A stretch of DNA of 64,000 nucleotides, taken from the NCBI GenBank assembly GCA_963422465.1, contig OY730175.1:1240001-1304000 (forward strand). The letters run 5' to 3'. Shown here piece by piece: positions 23,415 through 34,280 of this stretch. This DNA comes from Lichina pygmaea (Eukaryota; Ascomycota; Lichinomycetes; Lichinales; Lichinaceae). The notes beneath the pieces were generated by a model. That model saw nothing but the letters and a program-made list of their open reading frames with translations, made no database searches and was not told where the DNA came from. The position numbers and the translations under genes were made by a program. Numbering within the stretch: the first letter of the stretch is position 1; each line of letters begins with the position of its first letter.

Positions 23415-25176
23415 ATGTCTACCGCAACGCCCCTCAGCTCCAAGGACCTGCCGCGACTGTTGGAAAATGATACCAGGGTCAAGGTGGCCGGCGTCGACGT
23501 CGATGGCGTGCTGCGCGGGAAGCTCATGTCCAAGACCAAATTCCTGTCCGTCGCCGAGGCCGGCTTTGGCTTCTGCTCCGTCATCTTCGGCTGGGACATG
23601 CACGACCAGACGTACTTCCGGGAGCTGAAGATCAGCACCAAGGAGAACGGCTACAGGGACGTCATCGCCGTGCCGGACCTGTCCAGCTTCCGGAGGATCC
23701 CCTGGGAGGACAATGTCCCGTTCGTCCTGCTGCGCTTCCTGGATCCGTTGACGGGGAAGCCCGTCTGCGCTTGTCCTCGGAGCCTCTTGAAGACCATCGA
23801 GGACAAGCTCGAGACGCGGCAGATGTCGGCCAAGGCCGGAGGTAGGTCGCCTCCTCTGCCCGGTGTCGTCGCCGTTGTCGTCCGCGACCCCGGGCAGGCC
23901 AGCTCTCGGCACGCGAGCCTGACCGTGCCGTCGCTCAGCCGAGTACGAGTTCTACCAGTTCAGAGCTCCTGCCGACGGTCAATCGGGCCCGGCGCAAAAC
24001 TCGTCCTCCACCGCCAGGTTCCTGCGCGGAAACCCGGTGAACTCGCTGCCTCACCTTACCGAGGGCATGTTCGGCTACAGCTTGACACGCCCCGTACACA
24101 ACCAGCAGTACTACTACGACGTCTATGACTCGTGCACCAAGTTCCATTGCGACATCGAGAGCTGGCATACCGAGAGTGGTCCGGGCGTGTTCGAAGCAGT
24201 GCGTCTCCGGTGCACCGATCACCGTCGGATGGTCCGGGCGCTGATCCGATGACCTCTCGTGCCCAGGCCATAGCTTACGATGATATCCCTCACATGGCGG
24301 ACAAGGCATGCTTGTTCAAGTACAGAGCCTTGCTGCCCTGATGTTCGGGGTCGACCGTTGGACTGACTCGAAGTGTTCCAGGTACGTCGTCAAATCGTTG
24401 GGCAGCAAGTACGGCATCACTCCTTGCTTCATGGCCAAGCCACGCGAAGGCCTGCCCGGGAACTCCGGGCACATGCACGTGTCCCTGGTGGAGGCCGGAG
24501 GCAGCAACAGGAATCTTCTGTACCGAGAGAAGCCCGACGTCGAGGCAGAGTGGACCGACATCGAACATCTCTCGGACGTTGGTCGGCACTTCCTGGCCGG
24601 TCTTCTGGACGGCCTTCCCGACGTCATGCCCATGGTCGCGCCCACCGTCAACTCGTACAAGCGCCTGGTCGAGAACTTCTGGGCGCCGGTGACGGTCTCC
24701 TGGGGGCTCGAGCACCGAGCCGCCTCGATTCGGCTCATCGCTCCGCCGACCGCGAGCCCGAAGGCGGTGAGGTTCGAGTTCCGCGTCGCAGGGGCCGACG
24801 CGAACCCTTACTTCGTCCTGGCCGCGGTGCTGGGCCTGGGCTGGCGAGGCGTCGAGAAGAAGCTGCCGCTCACGCAGCCGCCGCTCGGCAAGGGCCAGGA
24901 CGTCGGCGGGGAGGCCGACGTCGGCGCGCGTCTGGCGAAGTCGCTGAAGGAAGCGAACGAGCGCTTCACGCGTCCGGGCAGCGTGGCCAGGGAGGTCTTT
25001 GGCGACGACTTTGTCGAGCACTTTGGGGGCACGCGGGAACACGAGATTCGGCTCTGGGACGAGGCTGTCACCGACTGGTAGGTCTTCCACGTCCACGGCA
25101 GCCCTTTTTTTTTTTTTCGCCGCAAGGTACTGACATTCATCGTAGGGAAGTCAGGAGGTACATTGAGACGGTGTGA
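23415..25176 (+). CDS. Glutamine-synthetase-fold ligase (GSI / FluG-C / PuuA-like)
   Basis: Five exons (23415-23841, 23939-24198, 24267-24319, 24382-25077, 25146-25176) give 488 aa. The N-terminal beta-grasp part reads VKVAGVDVDGVLRGK. The catalytic part shows the metal/glutamate region HTESGPGVFEA, the ATP/ammonia block FMAKPREGLPGNSGHMHVS, then RLVENFWAP and RFEFRVAGADANPYFVLAA, the latter matching the conserved R-x-E-x-R metal/substrate motif. Length and the GSI-like N-terminus set it apart from the short eukaryotic GSII used for ammonia assimilation. Relatives include gamma-glutamylputrescine/anilide synthetases and the C-terminal half of the developmental protein FluG, so the true acceptor may be an amine rather than ammonia. 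The amidohydrolase half of FluG is absent here. Confidence 0.88.
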
Positions 25177-26076
25177 GGCATTGGCCGCCGACCAAGTGAC
25201 GGTCGTGGGCGCCGCTTCCAGCAGGCCACGGCTCACCCTTTCCCCCGAGGGGAGCCGCCTGCGCCGTCTGCGCAAAGGCCAGAAGCGCCGCTGCCGTCTC
25301 GGCCTACAGTATGTCATCAGCCCTTTAGACTTGAGCTTGTGTACCTCGGGCTCGATCAGAGCAGACATGATTACCACGACGTGAGAAGAATACGCCAAGG
25401 GCGAGAAACAAGCTTCAATCCTCTGAAAATATCAAATCTGTTTATCAAGTTGGCAAGTGCTGGCAAGTGCTCGTGGTAGACTCCCCAACTCCTACAATAA
25501 TCACAAACAACATCAGAACCCGACGGTGTCCTAGTTCTCGCACTCAGGGGTCAGAGCTCAGTAGGTCATGGGCGTTGGTGTACCGTACCGTACTCGCAGT
25601 AGAAATGGTGGTAGAGTGCTCTCTGCCATTTTTATACCCTTCCTCATCTACCGTCAGGCATGCCTACAGTACCTTCACACTGTCAGTTGAGTGCACTACA
25701 ATGTACTGCAACGGGCTCATGTACGCTATCAGGGCAGTGGAGGGCTACCCTATTGTACCACGTGTGCCTACGTACGGTGTGTGGCATGCCTAGCTCTAGG
25801 CTACGTTGAGGCGCTTGCTACGGACGCTACCCACGTAAAGGCGGCAAGTTGCGAAACTAAGTTTGGTGTCTTGAAACAAACAACCCCCCCCCCCCCCCAC
25901 CCCCTCTCCACCCCCTCCCGCTACATAGACATGGTGAGTTACCCCACCTGTACCGAGGTACTTGCCCCACCAACGGTCATCGACGACGAGATCGACGACC
26001 GCGAATCTATAGTCAGTCGGTCAGTCAGCTCTCACTCAATCTCATCATCTATTCGTAATACGTACAGTAGCCCACC
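25177..26076. other. Intergenic, GS-like gene to dienelactone hydrolase
   Basis: No gene seen. There is a run of 15 C at about 25884-25898 followed by CCCC(T/A) repeats, and scattered GTAC words (25580-25800). The hydrolase ATG at 26077 sits in a favourable context (CCACCATGG). Confidence 0.55.
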
Positions 26077-27135
26077 ATGGATCAACACAGTGAAGAGTGT
26101 TGCAAGATCCCTCCGATCGTCGTCAAGGACTTTCAACCCAAGGGGGAATACACGACCGTAGACGGCCTGAAGACCTGTAAGTGAAGCCAACCGCCGGAGA
26201 ACGTCTCGAACTTGCCTTTTCTTTCCCTGGTTCTGACGAGAGACCATAAGACGCTACTGGCTCGGCCGACGCCAAGCATGGCATCATGATGGTCTACGAC
26301 ATCTTCGGCTTCTTCCCGCAGACGGTCCAGGGCGCCGACATCCTCGCGTACGCCGACAATGACCGATCGTACCGCGTCTTCATGCCGGACTACTTCGAGG
26401 GAAGCCCGGCAGACGTCTCTTGGTACCCCCCGGCCACGTCCGAGCACAAGGAGAAGCTCGGCGCCTTCTTCGAAGGTCCCGCGAAGCCCGAGAAGACCGC
26501 CGCTCGGCTCCCGAAGGTTCTCGAGGCGTTGAGGAAGGAGAATCCACAGATCGAGTCGTGGGGGGTCGTCGGGTACTGCTGGGGAGGCAAGGTGCGTGGA
26601 GCCCAGATAGGAAGGATTCTGGACGACGGAGAGCCATGTACCCTGTTTTCCTAATGAGAATGTTGACGCTGATGGATGCGTCTTGCGGCCAGATCGTCTC
26701 GCGGCTCTGCTGCAAGGGCGATCTCTTCAAGGCCGCCGCCGAATGCCACCCGGCTTTCATCGACCCCGACGACGCCAAGGAAGTGAAGATTCCGATTGCC
26801 ATTCTGGCGTCCAAGGACGAAGATGTGGAGGCCGTCAAGGCCTTCGAGGCCAACCTGAAGGTCAAGAATCACGTCGAGACCTTCTCGGATCAGCCGCACG
26901 GCTGGATGGCTGCCAGGTGCGTCTAAATATCTCTCATCTCCGTCCGTTGCTGCTTCAGGGATTTTGTCTACTGCCGCGAGGAATCCAAGGCGAGTCTCTA
27001 CCGTACGAGGTAGACCAACAGCTAACGGTATGCAAATCTGCTGCGTGTAGGGCCGATTTCGAGGATGCCAGGGCCAAGTCCGAGTATGAACGGGGGTATA
27101 AGATCTTGGTCACATTCTTCCACGAGCATCTCTGA
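26077..27135 (+). CDS. Dienelactone hydrolase family protein
   Basis: Four exons (26077-26176, 26251-26591, 26693-26916, 27051-27135) give 249 aa, the usual size. The alpha/beta-hydrolase nucleophile elbow is GYCWGG with Cys143, the hallmark cysteine of dienelactone hydrolases. The acid is probably Asp189 or Asp191 in ASKDED, and the base is His216 in PHGWMAAR. Bacterial members hydrolyse dienelactone to maleylacetate in chlorocatechol breakdown; fungal cytosolic members are broad carboxymethylenebutenolidase-like enzymes. It lies about 900 bp downstream of the GS-like ligase on the same strand. No signal peptide is seen. Confidence 0.92.
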
Positions 27136-27664
27136 GACCAGAGCGACTCTATGCAATGGAGCTCGATGAGCCACTGGTACTGCATCTCAAGATATCCATA
27201 CGAGCGGTGGATATACCAGATAGCTCAGTTGGAATCCGTCAGAAATTGCATTCTCAATTTACACGAGCAGAGCATCGACGCTGTATTCACCTGGCAGACC
27301 CGTCCGGCTGTGATCCTCGACTCAGCGCCCACCGTCCGAGAGCAAGGGTCGGCGGACTTCGATGACTCAGCAAATCGACGTGACATGACCCGGCCCGGGC
27401 CACGCCGGTTCGATGACACCTGAAGGATCAGGGGCTGGCGCTCCCCACCGATCCGCCCCCAACGTCAGACGTCGGCGGAGTGGCTGTGATGGCACGGCTA
27501 AACCACCACGAACCAATGTAATATCACCATGGCCTTCCCAGATCTTCGACATCCGAGCCTTTTTCGCATAGCTCAAGTCGATAAACCAAAGCCGAGAGCA
27601 AGCCAGTCGCTACCGGTACCGACGCCGAATCCGTCGCGCCACTGCCCCGCGAGAGATCGAGGCT
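27136..27664. other. Intergenic, hydrolase to NLR relic
   Basis: About 530 bp with no supported gene; it includes the 3' trailer of the hydrolase. Confidence 0.5.
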
Positions 27665-28982
27665 GTGGCCGAATTCGTCGGCATCGTAGCTGTGACGCTA
27701 CATAGCGCAAAGGAAGCTGTCCGATCTGATCGGTAGCATCAAGAACGCGCCGGACAATGTTCGGGCGACATGGCACGTGGAGACATTGGAGGGCTTCGTC
27801 AAGGACGCCAGCATCGACGCCTCCATGGCCGTATCTCTCCAGGACTCCCTAAACAATTGCAACACGGCCGTCGCAAGAATTCAACAGGAGATGGAGCCGT
27901 TTGTCAAGGTGTCGAGTAAAAACGGGATGGCCAAGCAGAGACGGCTGTCGTGGTCATTCAACGAGATCAAGGTCATAGAGATCAGGGGTCATCTGCAGCA
28001 CGGCAAGGCGAACCTCAACCTCTGGATCAATGTCGCTGCCACGTCAGTGCACGCCCTTTGCGAATTGGAAACCAGGCGGTGGGATCCTGACAGGTGTCGC
28101 AGCTCCAAGGTCGAAACCACCCAGATAGAGATGGGCCAGCAGATCGATGTAGGTACCGAAGCGGTCCGGGACGGGTTCACCAACCTCGGAAGCCAGATGC
28201 CATGATTTGGTGGTGACTGAGGTACTACCGGTACTAAATACCGGGGCGGATCTCGGCGTTCTCACCTCACGCGATGCTCGAACATATCCGGATGCCGCTG
28301 GGGCGGGTTGTACTGCACTTCGTATCGCCGCAGGAGCGATAGACACGGACATCATGGGACTCCTCATAGCAAGAGGCACTGGCGTCAACGCCAGAGACTG
28401 CACCGGTATGGACCATACTTGCTCCCCGCCCCATTTTCCCCAACATCCTTCCCCGCAACCAAAAAAACACACGAACATGGGAGGCTAACAGCACAAGGCG
28501 CAAATGCTCTCCACGCCTTGGATGCACACCCTCCAGGGATATCGCGCGTGCTGCTCGACGCTGGGGCGGACGTCAACAGCGGGAAACACGACGGACGAAA
28601 CCTGCCCTTCTGGGCCAGCCGGTACAGCGACTACGCTCTCGTCAGGTTCCTGCTCGACCACACCGCCATGCGGGTCGAGTCGGCCACGCTCGACGGGTGG
28701 GGGCCGATCCACGAGGCGGCCACCTGGGGCAACCTGCAAATCCTGGGATGCCTGCTCGAACACGGAGTCGACGTCAACGACCTGAACCTGTCCGGTCAAA
28801 CACCGTTGCACGAGACCGTTCGCCATAGGCATTTCGAGGCGGCAAAGGTCTTGGTTCAGCAAGGCGCCGTCAGCTGCCCTGATCACACCGGCGAGACGCC
28901 GCTCATGATCGCGCAGAGGACGCAGCAAGACGATGTTGCGCGGTTCTTGACGGAACTCGAAGCTGGCCAGGGGGGGAAGTGA
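27665..28982 (+). pseudogene. Relic of a fungal NLR-type gene: HeLo-like N-domain plus ankyrin repeats
   Basis: The left part encodes a recognisable fungal STAND N-terminal (HeLo-like) domain: VAEFVGIVAV, then KKLSDLIGSIKNAPDNV and a long helical segment to about 28200. The right part encodes about four to five ankyrin repeats (for example GRNLPFWASRYSDYALVRFL, GWGPIHEAATWGNLQILGCL, GQTPLHETVRHRHFEAAKVL), interrupted by a plausible 86-bp intron (28406-28491). The central NACHT/NB-ARC NTPase expected between them is absent, no good start codon is found, and the frame is broken about two to three times. Intact relatives act in self/non-self recognition and cell-death signalling. I read this as a fossil. 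The ankyrin part alone could still be a short separate gene. Confidence 0.6.
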
Positions 28983-30918
28983 TCGGCGGAGCCTGCTCCC
29001 CGTTGGTCATGGAGATGCGGCGTCATTCGACGACCTTGATGCCCAGGCATGGCGATATTCATCCTCGCTCTTATTGTCATCGCAATCAGGCGCAATTGGA
29101 TACCTGCCACGCCGCGGGAGGTAAGACCCCTCCCCGGAGATTTACCCATCACAACAGCAGTTGGAAAACAGTCTTTCTTCCATCCAAATTCGCTTGTTTG
29201 TTTTATTTTTTGGTTTCTTGTCATTCTCTCAATTCAGCCTTCTCTGGTGTATTGTCTTTCTTTTTTATTCCATTCTTGACCTTGTCTCTGCTGATATCCT
29301 CTCGCTTGGGCTTGTCTCTTGGGCTTGTCTCTTGTGATGCCCTCTTGCAATGGCCTCTTGGGAGCAGGACGTAGCAATGCTGCAGAGGATACACAGTGAC
29401 GATGTCCTATAGGACAGCGTTGTCATACTACTCATGATACCAATTACTGAATAACGGGACCTGATTTGTAGAGATGTTGGTCACAAACCTTGGTCTCCGA
29501 GCGATCGACCGAGGGATTGACGTGGTACAATGTATAGCAATCTTGAAGCACGTGAGGCTACTGTACGTAGAGAGAAGAAGGAGAAGGGCGAGGTAGCGAA
29601 CTGTTCCTGCCTCACTGAAGATTAGGCTTGAAGCCAACTAACAATCACCTACATGCTGTACGTACCGAGTGGAAAAGGGCCCGGGCAAAAGGAGGGCGAG
29701 AAGGCACACGAGAAAACTCCCAGACTAGGACCAGCAGCGGAACCGACGATTTCCTATTGAGTCCAGCTCTCTATGCACTAAAGAGGTGCTGGTCCACGAC
29801 AACTCGAGAAGGAGAAGAGGGAGAGAGGAAGCCTCTCGCTACGTATGTACTACGTCTACTCGCACTTGAACATCCGTGCCTCCGATCGATGAGGACTCGA
29901 TCCTGCAAACCCCGCTAACTTGCTCGCTAGCTGTTGGCGTGGGGATGCCGTAACGTACCTCAGCTTTGAGACATCTGACGGAGCTGCCTTATGCATCAGG
30001 GCTACGTGACGCAAAGCTAATTGCTGACGGACTTCTGTATCCTAGCGTGCCTAGGCACACTAGGCTGTTCGTACGGTACGAGTGTGACGTGTTTGGTAGT
30101 TATGGCGGGGTATCTTCAGAAGTAATGAGAGTATCTACCAGAAGAACGACGACGCCGGTACGTAACGGTACAGTACTCTCAGGTCGCTTTGTCTTTTGTC
30201 AACATGCCTTTGCCAACTGCCTCTCACCCGTCACTTTCGCTTACTGTGATGTACTACTCAGAGGACGGTACAGTAGGGAGACTTGGCTGATCTACGGGTG
30301 CCGACTCATTGGGCTCTGAGCTGCTCAATACTTTCTCCTGACTTTCTCAGCCTTATCACGAGCGATACCTAAGCAGTCCTTGTCCTCTGTCGCAGCTTGA
30401 GGTAGAGCCCCACCAGCTGACGCCAGATACAGTTGTAGATCTCGCTCTCCTCGTCTCCTTCTCTCTTTGTCTCTCACTTACCGTACTCACTCACACACTC
30501 ATGTCGATCAGTGCAGCAGTCGTTGTAGGAAACATCTCCAGTACACCACCACGCAGCTGAAGCTTGGCCCCCGAGAAAGGGGCCCGAGAGACGGGAGGCA
30601 GCACAACAACGACTCGGGATCGCGAACAAAACCGACACGGTCTGAGCCGCTGTGTTGAGCCTAGACCTAGCTCCACGAGGAATCTGGGTCCACGGCGACA
30701 ACAAGAGGAGAAGAGAGAAAGAGACGACTTCTCCGTCTTGACGAGGCCTTTGAAGGTGCCGGTCTCTATCGAGCTTCCTTCCTCGCTTCGCGACGTCTCC
30801 TTGCTCTGAGGTCCTGATCCTTGCCGAGTTGGGTGATGTGGTTGCGCGGTCGCTAACTCCTGCCTTTTCGTGTATAGGTCTCGGACGTCTCGACTCCTTC
30901 GCTGGAGAAACGAGTGTC
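28983..30918. other. Intergenic, 1.9 kb, no gene
   Basis: No convincing gene on either strand. It contains TTG/CTC-rich trailer-like sequence (29150-29350), GTAC words (29650-29960, 30060-30180) and pyrimidine-rich DNA at 30430-30480. Confidence 0.5.
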
Positions 30919-32982
30919 ATGAGATCCTTTGAAGCTGTCGGGCCGAAACCCAAGGCTCCAGGCCTTGGGTATGGCTGGACTCTGGCAGGCGACTGCGCCA
31001 GGTGGACCACATCGACGGAAGCGTGTAACGTCCACCGCGCTGACGGACGGATAGGTTGCGCCCGCTGAGAGATATCACGATGATGAGGATGATCGATGCA
31101 ATCACGGACAAGCCAAGCTGGGCAGACAAGATCCGTGTCGTCGAGATTCGGGAGAAATGGCGGCAGGAGTTTTTTGCCTCGGCAGAGCTGACAGAACCGG
31201 CTGGCATCAGCGACGGCATGGTCGACAGGGCATGTCACTTTGCTGGTCCCTTATTCGCCCTTGTCCAACATCTCTGTAAATGAACTGACGTTCCGCTTGA
31301 TGCAGGTTTTTGATGAGCTCATGTTCTACGCGGATGGGATGGGAGCTCTTGATTTTCCCATCGAGCCCTCTTACATCGGTGTCTACAAATCAGACCTTGC
31401 TGTGTCAGAGCGCGAGAAACAGGCACTACGCGATGCGGTGAGACGACTAGAAGAGGTCCCTGACCATCTGAAGGACTGGCATCCCAACTCCGACGAGAAA
31501 GTTCTGGATCTCGTCCATCCAAGCATGTGGCCTTTGATCGTCGGAAGGACCCGGGACATGCCATCTGAGACAGTAGACCTTCACAGCATGCTTCGATATG
31601 CTGGGGCAGGCACCGTGATTGAAGAAGCCGACCCGCGCATGAGATTGGAGCACGAGTTTTGGGAGCTTGTCGCCTGGAACAAAGCAGACATGTACATTGA
31701 TCACCCAATGCCTGAAGTTTTCTCGAAACGCTATCAGTGGCTGCCAGCGGAAGTCGAGATTTCGCGGAGCGCGGGGTCCATGAGGGCAAGATTCGCGTCG
31801 TACGTCAACAACCTACATCCGGAACTTCACCGGCCCGCGTACGCAGCCATTGAGTCCATCCTTGCCCGCTGCGTGCTGTTGTGGGATCGAGTTCTTGCCG
31901 ACAGTCTTCGCGACGCTGCCGAGCCGACCGAAACTGACCCCCCGACCAAGGGCCTCCAGTCGGCGATTGATAGGACTAATATTTTGGTCAGTTCTCTGCG
32001 GTGTGAGTCATTCAAAGCCGACGAGTTGTATGGCTCAGACAACGAATTTGGCGGCGACTGTCACGATGATGAAGCGTACTCGCAATGGTACGAGACAAGA
32101 ATACCTGTTCAGGTCGAGGCTGCCAAGTTCGTGCCACCACACGTTCGTGAACCATCGAACATCTTGAGCGGACGGCAAAAGCTTCAGGTCATTCATTGTG
32201 AAGTTGGCCAACATCGAGCTGGAGCCGGGTAAGGAACGGTACGACGGCGGTTCGTGGCACGTCGAGGGTCAGTTGAACGAAAAGATCCGGGCCTCTGCGA
32301 TCTACTACTACGACGAGTGCAATGTCAGTCCCAGCAGACTTGCTTTCCGGCAGACCTCGGACGGATTGCAGACTTACGAGCAGAATGATGACGAAGGTCT
32401 CGACGCGATCTTTGGGATGACGCGAAACACGGTGCGCATTCAGATGCTGGGCAGTGTTCTGACACGCGAGGACCGCATCGTTGCCTTCGCGAACAACCTG
32501 CAGCATCGCGTGTCGCCCTTTGAACTGATCGACAAGACACGACGGGGATGGCGCAAGATACTTGCCTTCTTCCTGATTGATCCAGAGCTGCCTATCATCT
32601 CGACGGCGACGGTACCGCCGCAGCGGACAGATTGGTGGGCCGCTCAGGTGCGGCTGGTGAAGCCCTTCGCGGGTCTTCCGACGGAGATCTTCGATCAGAT
32701 CATGAGCGTGAGGCATCTCTCGGACAATTCTTGCGGCATCGAAGAGCGGCAATGGCTGACGCCCTTGGGGACAGCACCTTGCTTTTCCAATCAGTCTCGA
32801 GAGCGCAAAGGAGGAACGACTCGAACTGATGGCGGAACGCTCGGCAAAGTACGTTTGCGGCCGAGCTCGGCGTCATCTTAATGCTGCCGTAGAAAACGGA
32901 GCTGACAAAGGGGGAACACAGGCTCGAGAAGGTCAACGACATCTTCGAAAAGGAATCTCTGTTCAGTCTCTGCGAGCATTGA
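30919..32982 (+). pseudogene. DUF4246 family gene with an internal frameshift
   Basis: This is the fungal DUF4246 family (function unknown; the fold is suspected to be a 2-oxoglutarate-oxygenase-like jelly roll). Landmarks: MMRMIDAITDKPSWADKI, then KDWHPNSDEKVLDLVHPSM, SWHVEGQLNE, YYYDECN, GSVLTREDRIVAFANNLQHR, and the family-typical end EKESLFSLCEH. Supported exons are about 31055-31229, 31306-32707, 32775-32848 and 32922-32982; the last two introns are standard GT-AG. The second intron (31230-31305) would need a GC donor. The 5' end is uncertain; ATG 30919 is a candidate. Between KLQVI and VKLANIELEP the sequence carries ATTCATT (32191-32197), a 4-bp tandem duplication that shifts the frame. 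Apart from this the reading is clean, so the lesion is recent or an assembly error. Confidence 0.72.
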
Positions 32983-34206
32983 TCATGTTGGAGGATGACC
33001 CGTTCCGGGCACCACAGCCATCAGAGCCATGAGGGGTTACGAGAGGCGTCCTAGGCCGTGCCCTCAGAAGCTTTCTCGGCCAGATCTCATAGCTAGCATG
33101 CGCTTGGTCTTCCCATCTAGACCTCTCGTCTATATAGTTGGCATATCTCGCTTCGAACTATCATCGTCTCTCGCACTTGGTTTGTCTCCTGCTTCTGCTG
33201 TACATCTGCTTCGATCAGATTACGCCGTCCGCCCCACACATCAGTACGTCGGTACCGTACCGGTACCGTACACACCACTCCGCGTCTACCTCGAACAGAT
33301 TGCGCCATCGAGGGCTTGGATGAGGGGTACCGGTATCGAATTGATCCCGGCGCATTGGAAAAGGGTAGGTAAATCAGGTTCCACGGCATCTTTGGAGATG
33401 TCTTTGTCCAAGGATTTAGTGGAAGGGGGGCGAGTGTATCATCTGGAGGATCGACAACGAAAACACCACTATGGCATGGCGTGTAGAGCTACAGTACAGG
33501 AATGTTCGCCGTCCCCAGCAAATCCTTTCGAGCTTCAGCTTCTACTTCGATTTGATCTTCTCTCTCCCCTTCCCTGTTGTGCCTGTGAGCAGCGCTTCCA
33601 CTGATCCCTTTGGGGCACGCACTGCACGTGATTGCTGGGTTATCGGTACGAAGTAGGAGGAGAGAGAGAAGACTGCAAGCAGGCTTGGGCCACAACGACT
33701 TGGGGGAGTTCAAGACTTATATCGGCTACCGTACTCCTCCAGGATAGCTATTGGCCAAAAGTAGCAAGAGAATTTAGGGACCAGCCTGTGAGACTGACTG
33801 TTTGCAGCGGTCGGGAGCTGGCCGTCCACCCCCAGTACTCGTACATACGTACTCCGTACCTCCGTACTGTACTCGTACGTACTTTTGCAATCTATTTTTA
33901 CCGTGCGTGCCACGCTGGGCCTGGCCATTCTTGCCATCCAGAATGCAAAAGTCCGAGGTCGGGCTCCAAAAGTCTGAAAGCGTACCCATACGTACGTTAC
34001 GTACTGGTGCAGGTACTGGTACAGATACAAAACGTACCAGTACGGAAGTAGACCTACGAGTACGTACTCGTACGCCCTTCCACTTCCTGGCGACAAAAGT
34101 TAGATGCAAAATATATCCAAATTTGTTCAAACTGATTCTTGTCGTGAGGCCAAATGTCCGAGGAGCATATGGGAGTGCTTATTGAGGACTTGTCGACATC
34201 CCATGA
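32983..34206. other. Intergenic with GTAC-rich island upstream of the tRNA
   Basis: No supported gene. A dense GTAC/TACGTA island spans about 33835-34080, with GGTACCGTACCGGTACCGTAC-like palindromes also at 33245-33275. The tRNA gene begins 130 bp beyond the island. Confidence 0.5.
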
Positions 34207-34280
34207 GGAACGCTAACACAATTGGTCAGTGTATTCGGCTTTTAACCGAAAGGCTCTGGGTTCGAGTCCCAGGCGTTCCG
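34207..34280 (+). tRNA. tRNA-Lys (anticodon UUU)
   Basis: A complete cloverleaf can be folded. The acceptor stem GGAACGC (34207-34213) pairs with GCGTTCC (34273-34279), discriminator G. The D arm is ACAC/GTGT. The anticodon arm TTCGG-CTTTTAA-CCGAA has anticodon TTT. The T arm is CTGGG-TTCGAGT-CCCAG. No intron is present and the 3' CCA is not encoded, as usual in eukaryotes. A T-rich stretch follows at about 34300 and could serve as Pol III terminator (TTTTTT at 34301-34306). Confidence 0.95.
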
